Source of the DNA: Bacteroidetes bacterium GWF2_38_335
GTDB taxonomy: Bacteria > Bacteroidota > Bacteroidia > Bacteroidales > GWF2-38-335
Length of the DNA: 51,715 nucleotides
Direction: 5' to 3'
Assembly (NCBI GenBank): GCA_001769535.1
Contig: MEOH01000003.1
Span: 1-51,715, forward strand
In this document: piece by piece, positions 43,743 through 51,641 of the stretch
Layout: the number at the start of each line of letters is the position of its first letter
Numbering within the stretch: position 1 is the first letter of the stretch
Program-made: the position numbers and the translations under genes
The notes under the pieces: model-generated
The model's input: only the letters and a program-made list of their open reading frames with translations
The model's database searches: none
Told to the model about the DNA's origin: nothing

Positions 43743-45565
43743 TGCGCAATATTAATAAAATACTTAGCTATCTTAAACCATACTGGGTAAAGGCGGTTTT
43801 AAATATAATTTTTGATCTGATTTCTGTTTTTTTTAGTCTGTTTACAGTTGTAATGGCTGTTCCTTTTCTGAGCGTGCTTTTCGATAATGATAAGGTGATG
43901 AAGGTCACAGGCGATCTCGAATTTACAGCTACCTCAATAAAGGAGCATGGATATTACCTTTTGTATTCAATAAAACAGGAGGAAGGTGCCCACATGGCCT
44001 TGCTATATCTTTGTCTGGTTATCATTGTTATGTCTTTGTTCAGAAATTTGTTCAGGTATCTGGCTCTTCATGTTTTGGCTGATATCAGAAATAATATTGT
44101 CAGGGATATCAGAAACAGGTTGTATAACAAGATTTTACGCTTGCCAATTTCTTTCTACTCCGAAGAAAAAAAGGGAGATATAATTTCCCGTATGAGCAAT
44201 GATGTTCAGGAAATTGAAGCATCCATCATGAGCTCCCTTGAAATGCTGTTCAGAAGTCCGCTCGAAATAATAATATACATGGGAGCATTGTTCATGATGA
44301 GCACACAGCTCACCATTTTTGTGATTGTTTTGCTTGCCGTGGGCGGATATGTGATCGGAGCAGTGGGCAAATCACTGAAAAAACAATCGCGTACTGGGCA
44401 ACGCAGGGTTGGCGGATTGCTTACAATTATCGAGGAAACTCTTTCTGGATTAAGAGTTATCAAAGCTTTTAATGCTGAAGAAAAGTCATATAAAAACTTC
44501 AAAAACCAAAACGATAAATATGCCAATACTATGGTGAGTATTTACCGCAAAAGGTTTCTCGCCAATCCGCTTAGCGAATTTATGGGGACAGCCATTATGG
44601 TCATGATTATGTGGTATGGAGGAAAATTGGTGTTGACCGGCGATATAAACATGAATTCAGAGGAATTGATCGGTTATTTGCTGATGTTTTACTTTGTTAT
44701 CACACCCGCCAAATCATTTTCTACAGCATGGTATAACATTCAGAAAGGACTGGCTTCTGTTGAAAGGGTTGATATGATCCTTGAAGCAGATGATAAAATT
44801 TACGAAAAAGAAAATCCAATTGAAGTAAAAGAATTTAATAATTCAATAGAATTCAGAAATGTATCCTTTAAATATGCCGATGATTACGTTTTGAAAAATA
44901 TTAATCTGAAGATAGAAAAAGGAAAAACAATTGCTCTTGTTGGGCAGTCTGGGTCAGGAAAATCAACACTTGTTGACCTTATCCCGCGTTTTCATGATGT
45001 AACGGAAGGAGAAATACTGATTGACGGAATTTCTGTAAAAGACATTAAAATTAAAAACCTCAGGAACCTCATTGGATTTGTAAATCAGGAACCTATTTTA
45101 TTCAACGATACATTTTTCAACAACATTGCCTTTAGCAGTGACTTAGCAAATCCGGATAATGTTATCGGAGCAGCAAAAGTGGCCAATGCACACGATTTTA
45201 TTATGGCAAACCCCGAGGGATATGAATACAATATTGGCGACAGGGGTGGTAAATTATCGGGCGGACAAAGACAAAGGATCAGTATCGCGAGAGCTGTTTT
45301 TAAAAACCCTCCGGTTATGATTCTGGATGAAGCCACTTCGGCACTTGATACAGAATCAGAAAGACTGGTTCAGGATGCTTTATACCGTTTGATGGAAAAC
45401 CGGACTTCGATTGTGATAGCGCACCGACTCTCAACCATAACCAATGCCGATGAAATTTGTGTGCTCAATGAAGGCGAAATTGTTGAACGTGGCAGACACG
45501 AAGAATTGCTTGCCCTTAACGGGTATTACAAAAAACTGCATGAAATGCAGATGTTTTCTGCTTAG
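43742..45565 (+). CDS. MsbA-like ABC transporter (fused permease and ATPase)
   Basis: 607 residues, a half-transporter that should act as a homodimer in the inner membrane. Six membrane segments lie in about 15-330. The ATPase domain has Walker A GQSGSGKST, Q-loop FVNQEPILF, signature LSGGQRQRISIARAVF, Walker B VMILDEATSALD and H-loop VIAHRLSTI. It is of the lipid A/multidrug exporter type; lipid A flipping (MsbA) is plausible but not proven by sequence alone. It follows purB directly and converges with a small TPR gene, overlapping it by four bases. Confidence 0.92.
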   Translation: MRNINKILSYLKPYWVKAVLNIIFDLISVFFSLFTVVMAVPFLSVLFDNDKVMKVTGDLEFTATSIKEHGYYLLYSIKQEEGAHMALLYLCLVIIVMSLFRNLFRYLALHVLADIRNNIVRDIRNRLYNKILRLPISFYSEEKKGDIISRMSNDVQEIEASIMSSLEMLFRSPLEIIIYMGALFMMSTQLTIFVIVLLAVGGYVIGAVGKSLKKQSRTGQRRVGGLLTIIEETLSGLRVIKAFNAEEKSYKNFKNQNDKYANTMVSIYRKRFLANPLSEFMGTAIMVMIMWYGGKLVLTGDINMNSEELIGYLLMFYFVITPAKSFSTAWYNIQKGLASVERVDMILEADDKIYEKENPIEVKEFNNSIEFRNVSFKYADDYVLKNINLKIEKGKTIALVGQSGSGKSTLVDLIPRFHDVTEGEILIDGISVKDIKIKNLRNLIGFVNQEPILFNDTFFNNIAFSSDLANPDNVIGAAKVANAHDFIMANPEGYEYNIGDRGGKLSGGQRQRISIARAVFKNPPVMILDEATSALDTESERLVQDALYRLMENRTSIVIAHRLSTITNADEICVLNEGEIVERGRHEELLALNGYYKKLHEMQMFSA

Positions 45566-45765
45566 TCTATCAATCCAAGCATAGTTCCCGAAAGTTCGCG
45601 TTTTGCCTTTTCTGCAAAATCAAGTCCTTTCTTGTAAAGAGTCATTGCTTTCTGATAATCTCCGGTATTTTCGTAAAGCAATCCGAGCCGTATCACATTA
45701 TCAAAGTAAGATTCCTGTCTTTGCAGCTCGTTTTCAAGTTCATATATAGTTGTACTCATAGTCAT
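45562..45765 (-). CDS. small TPR protein
   Basis: 67 residues. One tetratricopeptide unit is clear (DNVIRLGLLYENTGDYQKAMTLYKKGLDFAEKA), preceded by a short amphipathic helix. No signal peptide. Its last four bases overlap the end of the ABC exporter gene on the other strand. An exact -7 box TATCTTTG lies at 45776-45783, ten bases upstream, which supports a real gene. Probably a cytoplasmic adaptor; partner unknown. Confidence 0.65.
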   Translation of the reverse strand: MTMSTTIYELENELQRQESYFDNVIRLGLLYENTGDYQKAMTLYKKGLDFAEKAKRELSGTMLGLID

Positions 45766-45775
45766 TTTTTTATTA

Positions 45776-45783
45776 CAAAGATA
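45776..45783 (-). promoter_or_regulatory. -7 box upstream of the small TPR gene
   Basis: TATCTTTG on the minus strand, an exact TAnnTTTG match 10 bases before the ATG at 45765; no clear -33 element. Confidence 0.45.
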
Positions 45784-45938
45784 GTGCTGTGATATTAACT
45801 GAATATTAAGGCTTTGTTATGTGATTTTGAAGTTTTTGGAATGTTGATATATCCACAAAGGAAAATTGACTTTGAAAATAAAATTGATCTGGCAATTTAT
45901 TTATTAGAAAAAGAAGCGTGTAAAAGTGAATTGATTTG

Positions 45939-45969
45939 TTGTTCAGGTAAAATTATATATTTAAACTTG
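45939..45969 (+). promoter_or_regulatory. possible promoter of the glycosyltransferase gene
   Basis: TTG at 45939-45941 and TAAACTTG at 45962-45969 (one mismatch to TAnnTTTG), 20 bases apart, ending 19 bases before the ATG. Confidence 0.35.
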
Positions 45970-45988
45970 CACATAAATTAAAGAAGCA

Positions 45989-46939
45989 ATGAAAATCAGT
46001 GGTTTTACCATGTGCAAAAATGCTGACAAACTGTATTACCCCATAAAGGCAGTTATAGAATCGGCTTTGCCCATTGTTGATGAGTTTGTTGTGGCGTTGG
46101 GTGACTGCGACAGTGATGACAATACCCGGGACCAGATATTGAGCATAAAATCAGAAAAGATTAAAATAATTGACACAGTTTGGGATATTGCAAAATTTTC
46201 CAGGGGAACTGAAAATGCACACCAGACTGACATTGCTAAGAGTCATTGCTCCGGAGACTGGCTTTTTTACCTTCAGGCAGATGAAGTGGTTCATGAAAAG
46301 TTCCTGCCTGTGATAAAAAAGCGATGCGAAGAACTGCTTTATGACAAAGAGGTTGAAGGATTGCTTTTTAAATACAGACATTTTTGGGGAGATTTTGACC
46401 ATTGCCACGACTCACATGCCTGGTATAAAAATGAGATACGGATTGTTCGAAACGATCCGGAAATCCACTCATGGGAATCAGCCCAGTCATTCAGGCGAAT
46501 TCCCGGTTTTGACGGTATTGATTACAGACAGAAAGTAAACACATACAAACTGAAAGTAGCAAGTTCGGGAGCCGAAATTTTTCATTATGGATGGGTAAGA
46601 CCTCCCGATTTGATGAAAAGAAAAAATACTGCATTGGATACCATTCATAAAGGAAAGGAGCGGGCAGATGAAATTGCAGCCAAAAAGCAAAAGGAAACTG
46701 ATTATGGACCGCTCAATAAAATTCCCCTTTTCAAAGGAACCCATCCAGCAGTGATGAAAGAGTGGATTGCCAGGTTTGACTGGGAAGATAAACTTCAGTA
46801 TTCAGGGGAAGTCAATCCCGACAGGGAAACCTATAAACATGAAAGAATGAAATACAAAATCCTGACTTTTTTGGAAAATAATTTTTTAGGTGGCCGATCA
46901 ATAGGAGGATTCAAAAATTATAAACTTCTAAATAAATAA
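45989..46939 (+). CDS. family 2-like glycosyltransferase
   Basis: 316 residues, soluble. Begins ISGFTMCKNADKLYYPIKAVIESALPIVDEFVVALGDCDSDDNT, a GT-A nucleotide-sugar fold with an acidic GDCDSDD turn; LQADE (about 91-95) stands in the place of the DxD metal motif. The C-terminal half is rich in charged and aromatic residues and includes FHYGWVRPPDLM. The family adds sugars to polysaccharides or lipids; donor and acceptor are unknown. A small anchored-protein gene starts 2 bases after its stop. Confidence 0.8.
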   Translation: MKISGFTMCKNADKLYYPIKAVIESALPIVDEFVVALGDCDSDDNTRDQILSIKSEKIKIIDTVWDIAKFSRGTENAHQTDIAKSHCSGDWLFYLQADEVVHEKFLPVIKKRCEELLYDKEVEGLLFKYRHFWGDFDHCHDSHAWYKNEIRIVRNDPEIHSWESAQSFRRIPGFDGIDYRQKVNTYKLKVASSGAEIFHYGWVRPPDLMKRKNTALDTIHKGKERADEIAAKKQKETDYGPLNKIPLFKGTHPAVMKEWIARFDWEDKLQYSGEVNPDRETYKHERMKYKILTFLENNFLGGRSIGGFKNYKLLNK

Positions 46940-46941
46940 CC

Positions 46942-47379
46942 GTGAACAAAAGATTATTGTCCATAGCTATAGCAATGTTTGTTTTTGGTGTTATAACTGT
47001 TTATCTCCTGTCTACAGGTAAAAGAAATCAGAAAAAGGAAGATGAATGTAATAAGCTGCTGCCCGATACCACAAATATGGTCAATGTGGGAGAAGAATTT
47101 TGTATTGTGCTGTCGTATCCGTCAGGAACAAACTATTATAATTATACGACAGAATACAATAAGGAACAAATAGAGTTTATTTCAAACGAGAAAAGGAATT
47201 CAAAAGAAGATTGTGATGGTTGTGTTATTATTGAAACATATAAATTCAGGGCAAAGAAAGAAGCAAAAACCTTTGTGGTGATCAAAGATGTATCAGAAGG
47301 AATGCAAAGGGGAGTGAAAACAGATACAGCCGGATTCAGAAATGACACACAATTGTTTAATATTGAAATTATCAGGTAG
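46942..47379 (+). CDS. small membrane-anchored or exported protein
   Basis: 145 residues from a GTG start 2 bases after the glycosyltransferase stop. One N-terminal hydrophobic segment (about 5-25, no lipobox) anchors or exports it. The rest is beta-rich with four Cys, two of them in a CDGC turn. The stretch VNVGEEFCIVLSYPSGTNYYNY, later FRAKKEAKTFVVI, loosely recalls chagasin-type (I42) protease inhibitors, but the NPTTGY and RPW motifs are not conserved, so this is only a hint. Followed by a strong terminator. Confidence 0.6.
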   Translation: MNKRLLSIAIAMFVFGVITVYLLSTGKRNQKKEDECNKLLPDTTNMVNVGEEFCIVLSYPSGTNYYNYTTEYNKEQIEFISNEKRNSKEDCDGCVIIETYKFRAKKEAKTFVVIKDVSEGMQRGVKTDTAGFRNDTQLFNIEIIR

Positions 47380-47400
47380 TTTTATATTCTCGGGAAAATA

Positions 47401-47432
47401 AAAAAAGCCATTATTTAAGTAATGGCTTTTTT
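47401..47432. terminator. bidirectional terminator between convergent genes
   Basis: Perfect 13-base stem (AAAAAAGCCATTA, 47401-47413, with 47420-47432) with a 6-base loop, A-run on the left and T-run on the right. Serves the small anchored-protein gene and rocD. Confidence 0.9.
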
Positions 47433-47449
47433 TATTGTGAATTTAATCG

Positions 47450-48682
47450 TTATTCAAATTGAGCCAATGATTTTTTGATAATTCCAACACATTCTATAAT
47501 TTGTTCCTCAGTTATCACTAATGGAGGAGCAAATCGAATAATATGTCCGTGGGTTGGTTTTGCAATCAGTCCGTTGTCTTTCATTGCAACGCATACATCC
47601 CATGCTTCTTTACCGTTCTTTGGCTTGATAATAACAGCGTTTAGCAATCCTTTTCCGCGAACGAGTTCAATCATATCAGAATTGATTTTTCTCAGTTCAT
47701 CCCTGAAAATTTTACCAAGTCTTTCTGCGTTTTCAGCCAGTTTTTCATCTTTTACAACTTCCAATGCAGCAATAGCAACTTTTACACCAAGCGGGTTACC
47801 GCCAAAAGTTGAACCATGTTCACCCGGTTTAATGCAAAGCATAACATCATCGTTGGCAAGAATACATGAAACGGGCAATACACCACCTGAAAGGGCTTTA
47901 CCAAGAATAAGAATATCCGGTTTTACGCCTTCATGATCGCAGGCCAGTAATTTACCTGTACGGGCAATACCGGTTTGTACTTCGTCAGCAATAAACAGAA
48001 CATTATTCTTTTTGCAAATGTCGTAAGCTTTCTTTAAATATCCTTCATCCGGAACATATACGCCGGCTTCACCCTGAATAGGTTCAACAAGAAAACCTGC
48101 AACAGTAGGATCACTGGCAGCTTCTTCAAGAGCCGGGATATTGTTATAGGGAATGGTAATGAATCCGGGTGTAAAAGGACCAAAATCTTTTCTGGCATCC
48201 GGATCTGTTGAGAAAGATACAATAGTTGTTGTACGACCATGGAAGTTGCCTTCGCATACAATAATTTTCGCCTGATTTTCGGGAATACCTTTTTTCTTGT
48301 AACCCCATTTGCGGCATGCTTTAATGGCTGTTTCATCACCTTCGGCACCTGTATTCATGGGTAAGACTTTATCAAAGCCAAAATATTTTGTTACATACTC
48401 TTCGTATTCGCCAAGAACAGAATTGTAAAAAGCCCTTGAGGTAAGAGTGATTTTTGATGCCTGATCGGTCAGTGCTTTAATAATCCTGGGGTGGCAATGA
48501 CCCTGATTAACAGCGGAATATGCTGAAAGAAAATCGTAATAATGCTTTCCTTCTACATCCCATACATGAACACCTTCGCCACGGTCAAGAACGACCGGCA
48601 GCGGATGATAGTTATGTGCTCCGTATTTGTCTTCGCGTGCAATGTAATCCTGTGTTGTCATTTTGTTCATAACTTCAGCCAT
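47450..48682 (-). CDS. rocD: ornithine--oxo-acid aminotransferase
   Basis: 410 residues, class III PLP aminotransferase. Starts [29 protein letters not shown], the typical OAT opening; contains [36 protein letters not shown] and the PLP lysine in [10 protein letters not shown] (Lys262), with GSTFGGNPL after it. It converts ornithine to glutamate semialdehyde, linking arginine, proline and glutamate metabolism. Met8 is an alternative start. No arginase or proline genes are adjacent. Confidence 0.93.
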   Translation of the reverse strand: MAEVMNKMTTQDYIAREDKYGAHNYHPLPVVLDRGEGVHVWDVEGKHYYDFLSAYSAVNQGHCHPRIIKALTDQASKITLTSRAFYNSVLGEYEEYVTKYFGFDKVLPMNTGAEGDETAIKACRKWGYKKKGIPENQAKIIVCEGNFHGRTTTIVSFSTDPDARKDFGPFTPGFITIPYNNIPALEEAASDPTVAGFLVEPIQGEAGVYVPDEGYLKKAYDICKKNNVLFIADEVQTGIARTGKLLACDHEGVKPDILILGKALSGGVLPVSCILANDDVMLCIKPGEHGSTFGGNPLGVKVAIAALEVVKDEKLAENAERLGKIFRDELRKINSDMIELVRGKGLLNAVIIKPKNGKEAWDVCVAMKDNGLIAKPTHGHIIRFAPPLVITEEQIIECVGIIKKSLAQFE

Positions 48683-48822
48683 ATTTAAGTAATTAATAAT
48701 GATTTACATTCGTCTTGGCAAATTTCCAAATAAGTTTCTGCATAACAAAATTTAAAATCAAATATCGACAAAGTAATTTTGCTAGAAATTAAATTTTACA
48801 TGTTTGATTTTCAGACAAGAAC

Positions 48823-48854
48823 AGCTAAAACATGTTTCTTAACATGTTTTAGCT
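48823..48854. terminator. perfect hairpin upstream of rocD, after the BatA-type gene
   Basis: 14-base perfect stem (AGCTAAAACATGTT, 48823-48836, with 48841-48854) and TCTT loop. No T-run follows on either strand, so termination is uncertain; it may be a protein site or repeat. Confidence 0.5.
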
Positions 48855-48861
48855 AGTTACA

Positions 48862-48915
48862 AGTTTGCAACTTGAAACTAGTTTGCAACTTGGAACTAGT
48901 TTGCAACTTGGAACC
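48862..48915. repeat. three tandem 18-base repeats
   Basis: AGTTTGCAACTTGAAACT, AGTTTGCAACTTGGAACT and AGTTTGCAACTTGGAACC in direct tandem, between the BatA-type gene stop and the hairpin. Each contains the partial palindrome AGTTTGCAACTT. Confidence 0.85.
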
Positions 48916-48922
48916 TTGAAGT

Positions 48923-50968
48923 TTATAGCAATCTCAATATCGCAATTTCTGCAAGAAGGAAAAACAAGGCTGCAAAAATGAACCATTTCCAGAGTTGGAT
49001 GCCTTCATTTATCGATTTCACTTCGCTTTGAATGGTATCAGCATTTCCTTCAAAAACTTTAAAATTTTTGTTTTGCGGTTGTCCGGCAAACTCAAGGAGC
49101 TCATCTTTCGAAAAACAAGAGAGGTCAGACTCTGTGCGGTCGTAATTAAATGAGAATACATATGCAGGCTTGTTGTTGTTCATTAAAACATAGTTTCCTG
49201 CAGTTCTGAGCTCGCTGTTGACAATAATTGAACTCCCTCCAATGTTTTGGCGCGTTTCGGGAATATAATCCACATTATTTTCTGTGCTTACAAGATGGAA
49301 AATATCATCGCTGTTTTTTGTTTCAACTTCGGGAACATCAATAACATTATTTTTTCCGATAAGATGGTAAATTTCTGAGGTTTCTTTCGCGTTACAGGCG
49401 ATATTGTAAAAAGTTGGGACAAACAAAGGGTGTCTTGCGAAATTTGATGATGAAGGATCAATTGAAAATGAAAAAGAATAAACTTTTCCCTTGTTGTTTG
49501 GGGTGCAGGCAAGGGCAGGAGAACCTGTTTTATCCCCGAGTATGGTTTCGGTCATGGATCTGCCGGAAGGGTTAATTTTCATTCGGGAAAAAAGGATGGG
49601 CAGACTTACATTTTCTTCAGTTTTTCTAAACACATTTTTATAAATTCTGCTTTGGAAGTTGATGGTTTTAACCTCAGTATCGGCAGTGTCGGTTTTTGAA
49701 TATGCCGGACTGTTTAGGGATGCCATCAGGTCATTGCAGGATTTGAGGTCGGTTTTGGCACCGGGAATAAATATCAGCGATCCACCTTTCTCCACATACT
49801 CGCGCAACTGCTGAATCAATCCGGATTGCACTTTTTCAGGTTCATTCAGAATTATTAAATCATTTTTTGGAAAACTGAAATAATCAATATTTTTTTCAGA
49901 TACTTCCTGAAAATTAAAGTAGTCATCCGCACTGAATAAAGTTGAGATATATTTCCCTGAAGGAACTGAATTTATTGATAATACATTGATTTTTTCGCTA
50001 ATCACATAACTGAAATAAAAAACATTGTCGTAGGTTATGGGGTAATCACTTATTTCAATCATGCCCTTAAAAAGTCCTTTTTGAGAATTGGTATAGGAAA
50101 GGGAAATGGTTTTTTCCGAATTGCTCTCAATATCAACACTTCCAATTGATTTTAGCGAGTCGTTGATGGATAATCTGACCGGAATTTTAAACTGGTTTTG
50201 GTCAGATTTGTTAACCACTTTGATAAAAAGCTCTTCCGGTTGATTGAAAATCCGGGCAGGTGATTCAAACCAGCATGAATCGATATAAAGATTTCCGGTT
50301 GACTGGTTTTTCATATGAACCAGATTATAAACAGTATTGCTGTCGGGCTTAATAAGTTTCAGAGATGAGGTACTTTTCTGAAAATCTGAAATAATATAGA
50401 ATGCCTGTTGTTTTCCTTTTTCGGAATTCAGAAAAAAGTTTTTTTGTTTTTCGACCACATCCCTGATGTCCAATGTGCGCGGAGAAACAGTCATTTCAGA
50501 AACATATTCAAGCAGTTTATCTGCTGTAAGCAAATGCATATGTCTGGTTTCCTGGTCATTGGTAATTAATAAAAACCTTGTTTTACGGTCATACATTCCT
50601 GTAATTTCTACCGCAAGATTTTTTGCTGCCTCAGCGAGTCGGCCGTTTTCACCCTCGGCATCCATGCTGAATGAATTGTCAATATATATACTTACAGTAT
50701 TATTTTCTTCGGAATTGGTTATACCGTCAACAGGAATAAACGGACGGGCAAATGCGAAAACAAGAGCAGTGATAAAAAGAATCCTGCACAAAAGAGTCAG
50801 CAGGTGTTTAAGCTGCGACTGTGCTTTTGTTTGTTCCTTAATATCACGTAAAAGTTTAGTATTGCTGAAATACACCACCTTGTACCTTCTGAAATTGAAC
50901 AGATGAATGATTACGGGAATCGACACCGCAAACAAAGCGAACAGAAACAAGGGGTTTGCAAAACTCAT
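48923..50968 (-). CDS. BatA-domain / vWA membrane protein
   Basis: 681 residues. The N-terminal signature of BatA family proteins is clear (NPLFLFALFAVSIPVIIHLFNFRR, membrane segment 1; second segment about 58-77, ending FARPFIP). A vWA-like domain follows (about 90-270) with a MIDAS-type DNSFSM (Asp-x-Ser-x-Ser), then a long periplasmic region including a GATase-like stretch (about 330-410) and a last membrane helix at the very C-terminus (about 660-680). Bat proteins were linked to aerotolerance in Bacteroides; precise role is unknown. No moxR or other bat gene is visible here. A -7 box TACTTTTG lies 15 bases upstream. Confidence 0.85.
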   Translation of the reverse strand: MSFANPLFLFALFAVSIPVIIHLFNFRRYKVVYFSNTKLLRDIKEQTKAQSQLKHLLTLLCRILFITALVFAFARPFIPVDGITNSEENNTVSIYIDNSFSMDAEGENGRLAEAAKNLAVEITGMYDRKTRFLLITNDQETRHMHLLTADKLLEYVSEMTVSPRTLDIRDVVEKQKNFFLNSEKGKQQAFYIISDFQKSTSSLKLIKPDSNTVYNLVHMKNQSTGNLYIDSCWFESPARIFNQPEELFIKVVNKSDQNQFKIPVRLSINDSLKSIGSVDIESNSEKTISLSYTNSQKGLFKGMIEISDYPITYDNVFYFSYVISEKINVLSINSVPSGKYISTLFSADDYFNFQEVSEKNIDYFSFPKNDLIILNEPEKVQSGLIQQLREYVEKGGSLIFIPGAKTDLKSCNDLMASLNSPAYSKTDTADTEVKTINFQSRIYKNVFRKTEENVSLPILFSRMKINPSGRSMTETILGDKTGSPALACTPNNKGKVYSFSFSIDPSSSNFARHPLFVPTFYNIACNAKETSEIYHLIGKNNVIDVPEVETKNSDDIFHLVSTENNVDYIPETRQNIGGSSIIVNSELRTAGNYVLMNNNKPAYVFSFNYDRTESDLSCFSKDELLEFAGQPQNKNFKVFEGNADTIQSEVKSINEGIQLWKWFIFAALFFLLAEIAILRLL

Positions 50969-50983
50969 ATAAAAAATGTAATA

Positions 50984-50991
50984 TGCAAAAG
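50984..50991 (-). promoter_or_regulatory. -7 box upstream of the BatA-type gene
   Basis: TACTTTTG on the minus strand, an exact TAnnTTTG match, 15 bases before the start. A TTG at 51014-51016 is 22 bases further on, slightly far. Confidence 0.45.
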
Positions 50992-51029
50992 TAGGTTTTT
51001 TAGTTATAAGTTACAAGTAGGAAAAGGGG

Positions 51030-51093
51030 AAAGTCCATCAAGTCGAAAGTCCATCAAGTCGAAAGTCTGTAAAGTTGAAAGTTCGTAAAGTTG
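51030..51093. repeat. 16-base tandem satellite (4 units)
   Basis: AAAGTCCATCAAGTCG twice exactly (51030-51045 and 51046-51061), then AAAGTCTGTAAAGTTG and AAAGTTCGTAAAGTTG. Further units of the same family occur at 51365-51395. Confidence 0.85.
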
Positions 51094-51106
51094 GGAGTTT
51101 GGAGTG

Positions 51107-51182
51107 GGAAGACCGAAGTCGGAAGCCGGAAGTCGGAAGTCGGAAGACCGAAGTCGGAAGACCGAAGTCGGAAGACGGAAGT
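51107..51182. repeat. 7-base degenerate satellite (about 11 units)
   Basis: Runs of GGAAGTC, GGAAGAC, CGAAGTC and GGAAGCC follow each other without break. It is a purine-rich microsatellite. Confidence 0.8.
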
Positions 51183-51215
51183 ATTGATCAACCCTTTAAA
51201 TCCAAAAAAGCAAAC

Positions 51216-51239
51216 GGCCTGTAAGGCCAGCTAAATTCA
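51216..51239 (+). repeat. REP-like hairpin element, copy 7
   Basis: GGCC, loop TGTAA, GGCC, then AGCTAAATTCAG. It matches the 25.4-25.8 kb family in layout, with an altered tail, and overlaps the start of composite repeat copy 1. Confidence 0.5.
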
Positions 51240-51368
51240 GCCCCGGCTTTCAAGCCGGGGTTTAATGATCAGATTAGATAAACCGCCGGCCAAAATGCCA
51301 TAAAAATCAAAAATAATATTCCGGCGGAAATAAATGATGAATTTAACAGAAGGTAAGATTATATAGTC
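51225..51368. repeat. composite repeat, copy 1
   Basis: 144 bases. Parts in order: GGCCAGCT(A)AATTCA; hairpin CCCCGGCTTTCAAGCCGGGG (51241-51260); CCGCCGG (51283-51289) able to pair with CCGGCGG (51321-51327); and AATTTAACAGAAGGTAAGAT (51340-51359) plus a short A/T tail. The same parts recur in copy 2. Confidence 0.8.
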
Positions 51369-51395
51369 CCATCAAGTCAAAAGTCCATCAAGTCG
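51365..51395. repeat. two further 16-base satellite units
   Basis: AGTCCCATCAAGTCA and AAAGTCCATCAAGTCG, the same family as the array at 51030, placed between the two composite repeats. Confidence 0.75.
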
Positions 51396-51459
51396 ATGAA
51401 GTTTTATCTTCCGCAACCCAGGCCTGACCACCTATGCTGAAGCTTTGGTGGTTAAAAAT

Positions 51460-51641
51460 GGCCAGCTCAATTCATCCCCGGCTTTCAAGTCGGGGTTATA
51501 ATTATAAGCCTGTAGGGCTTAAATTATGGTAGCCCCGGGCAATTGCCCAGGGGCCCGCCGGCCACAAACACATTAGAACAAAAAAAACCATTCCGGCGGA
51601 AATGAATGATAAAATTTAACAGAAGGTAAGATTATAAAGTC
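51460..51641. repeat. composite repeat, copy 2 (with embedded REP-like hairpin)
   Basis: 182 bases. Same parts as copy 1: GGCCAGCT(C)AATTCA, CCCCGGCTTTCAAGTCGGGG (51476-51495), CCGCCGG (51555-51561) pairing with CCGGCGG (51593-51599), and the AATTTAACAGAAGGTAAGAT block. It is about 37 bases longer in the middle, where a REP-like hairpin and a GC-rich hairpin (51533-51553, core GGGCAATTGCCC) occur. Confidence 0.8.
51501..51532 (+). repeat. REP-like hairpin element, copy 8
   Basis: AAGCC, loop TGTAG, GGCTT, then AAATTATGGTAG. Stem, loop and tail are intact, 25 kb away from the transposase gene. Confidence 0.7.
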
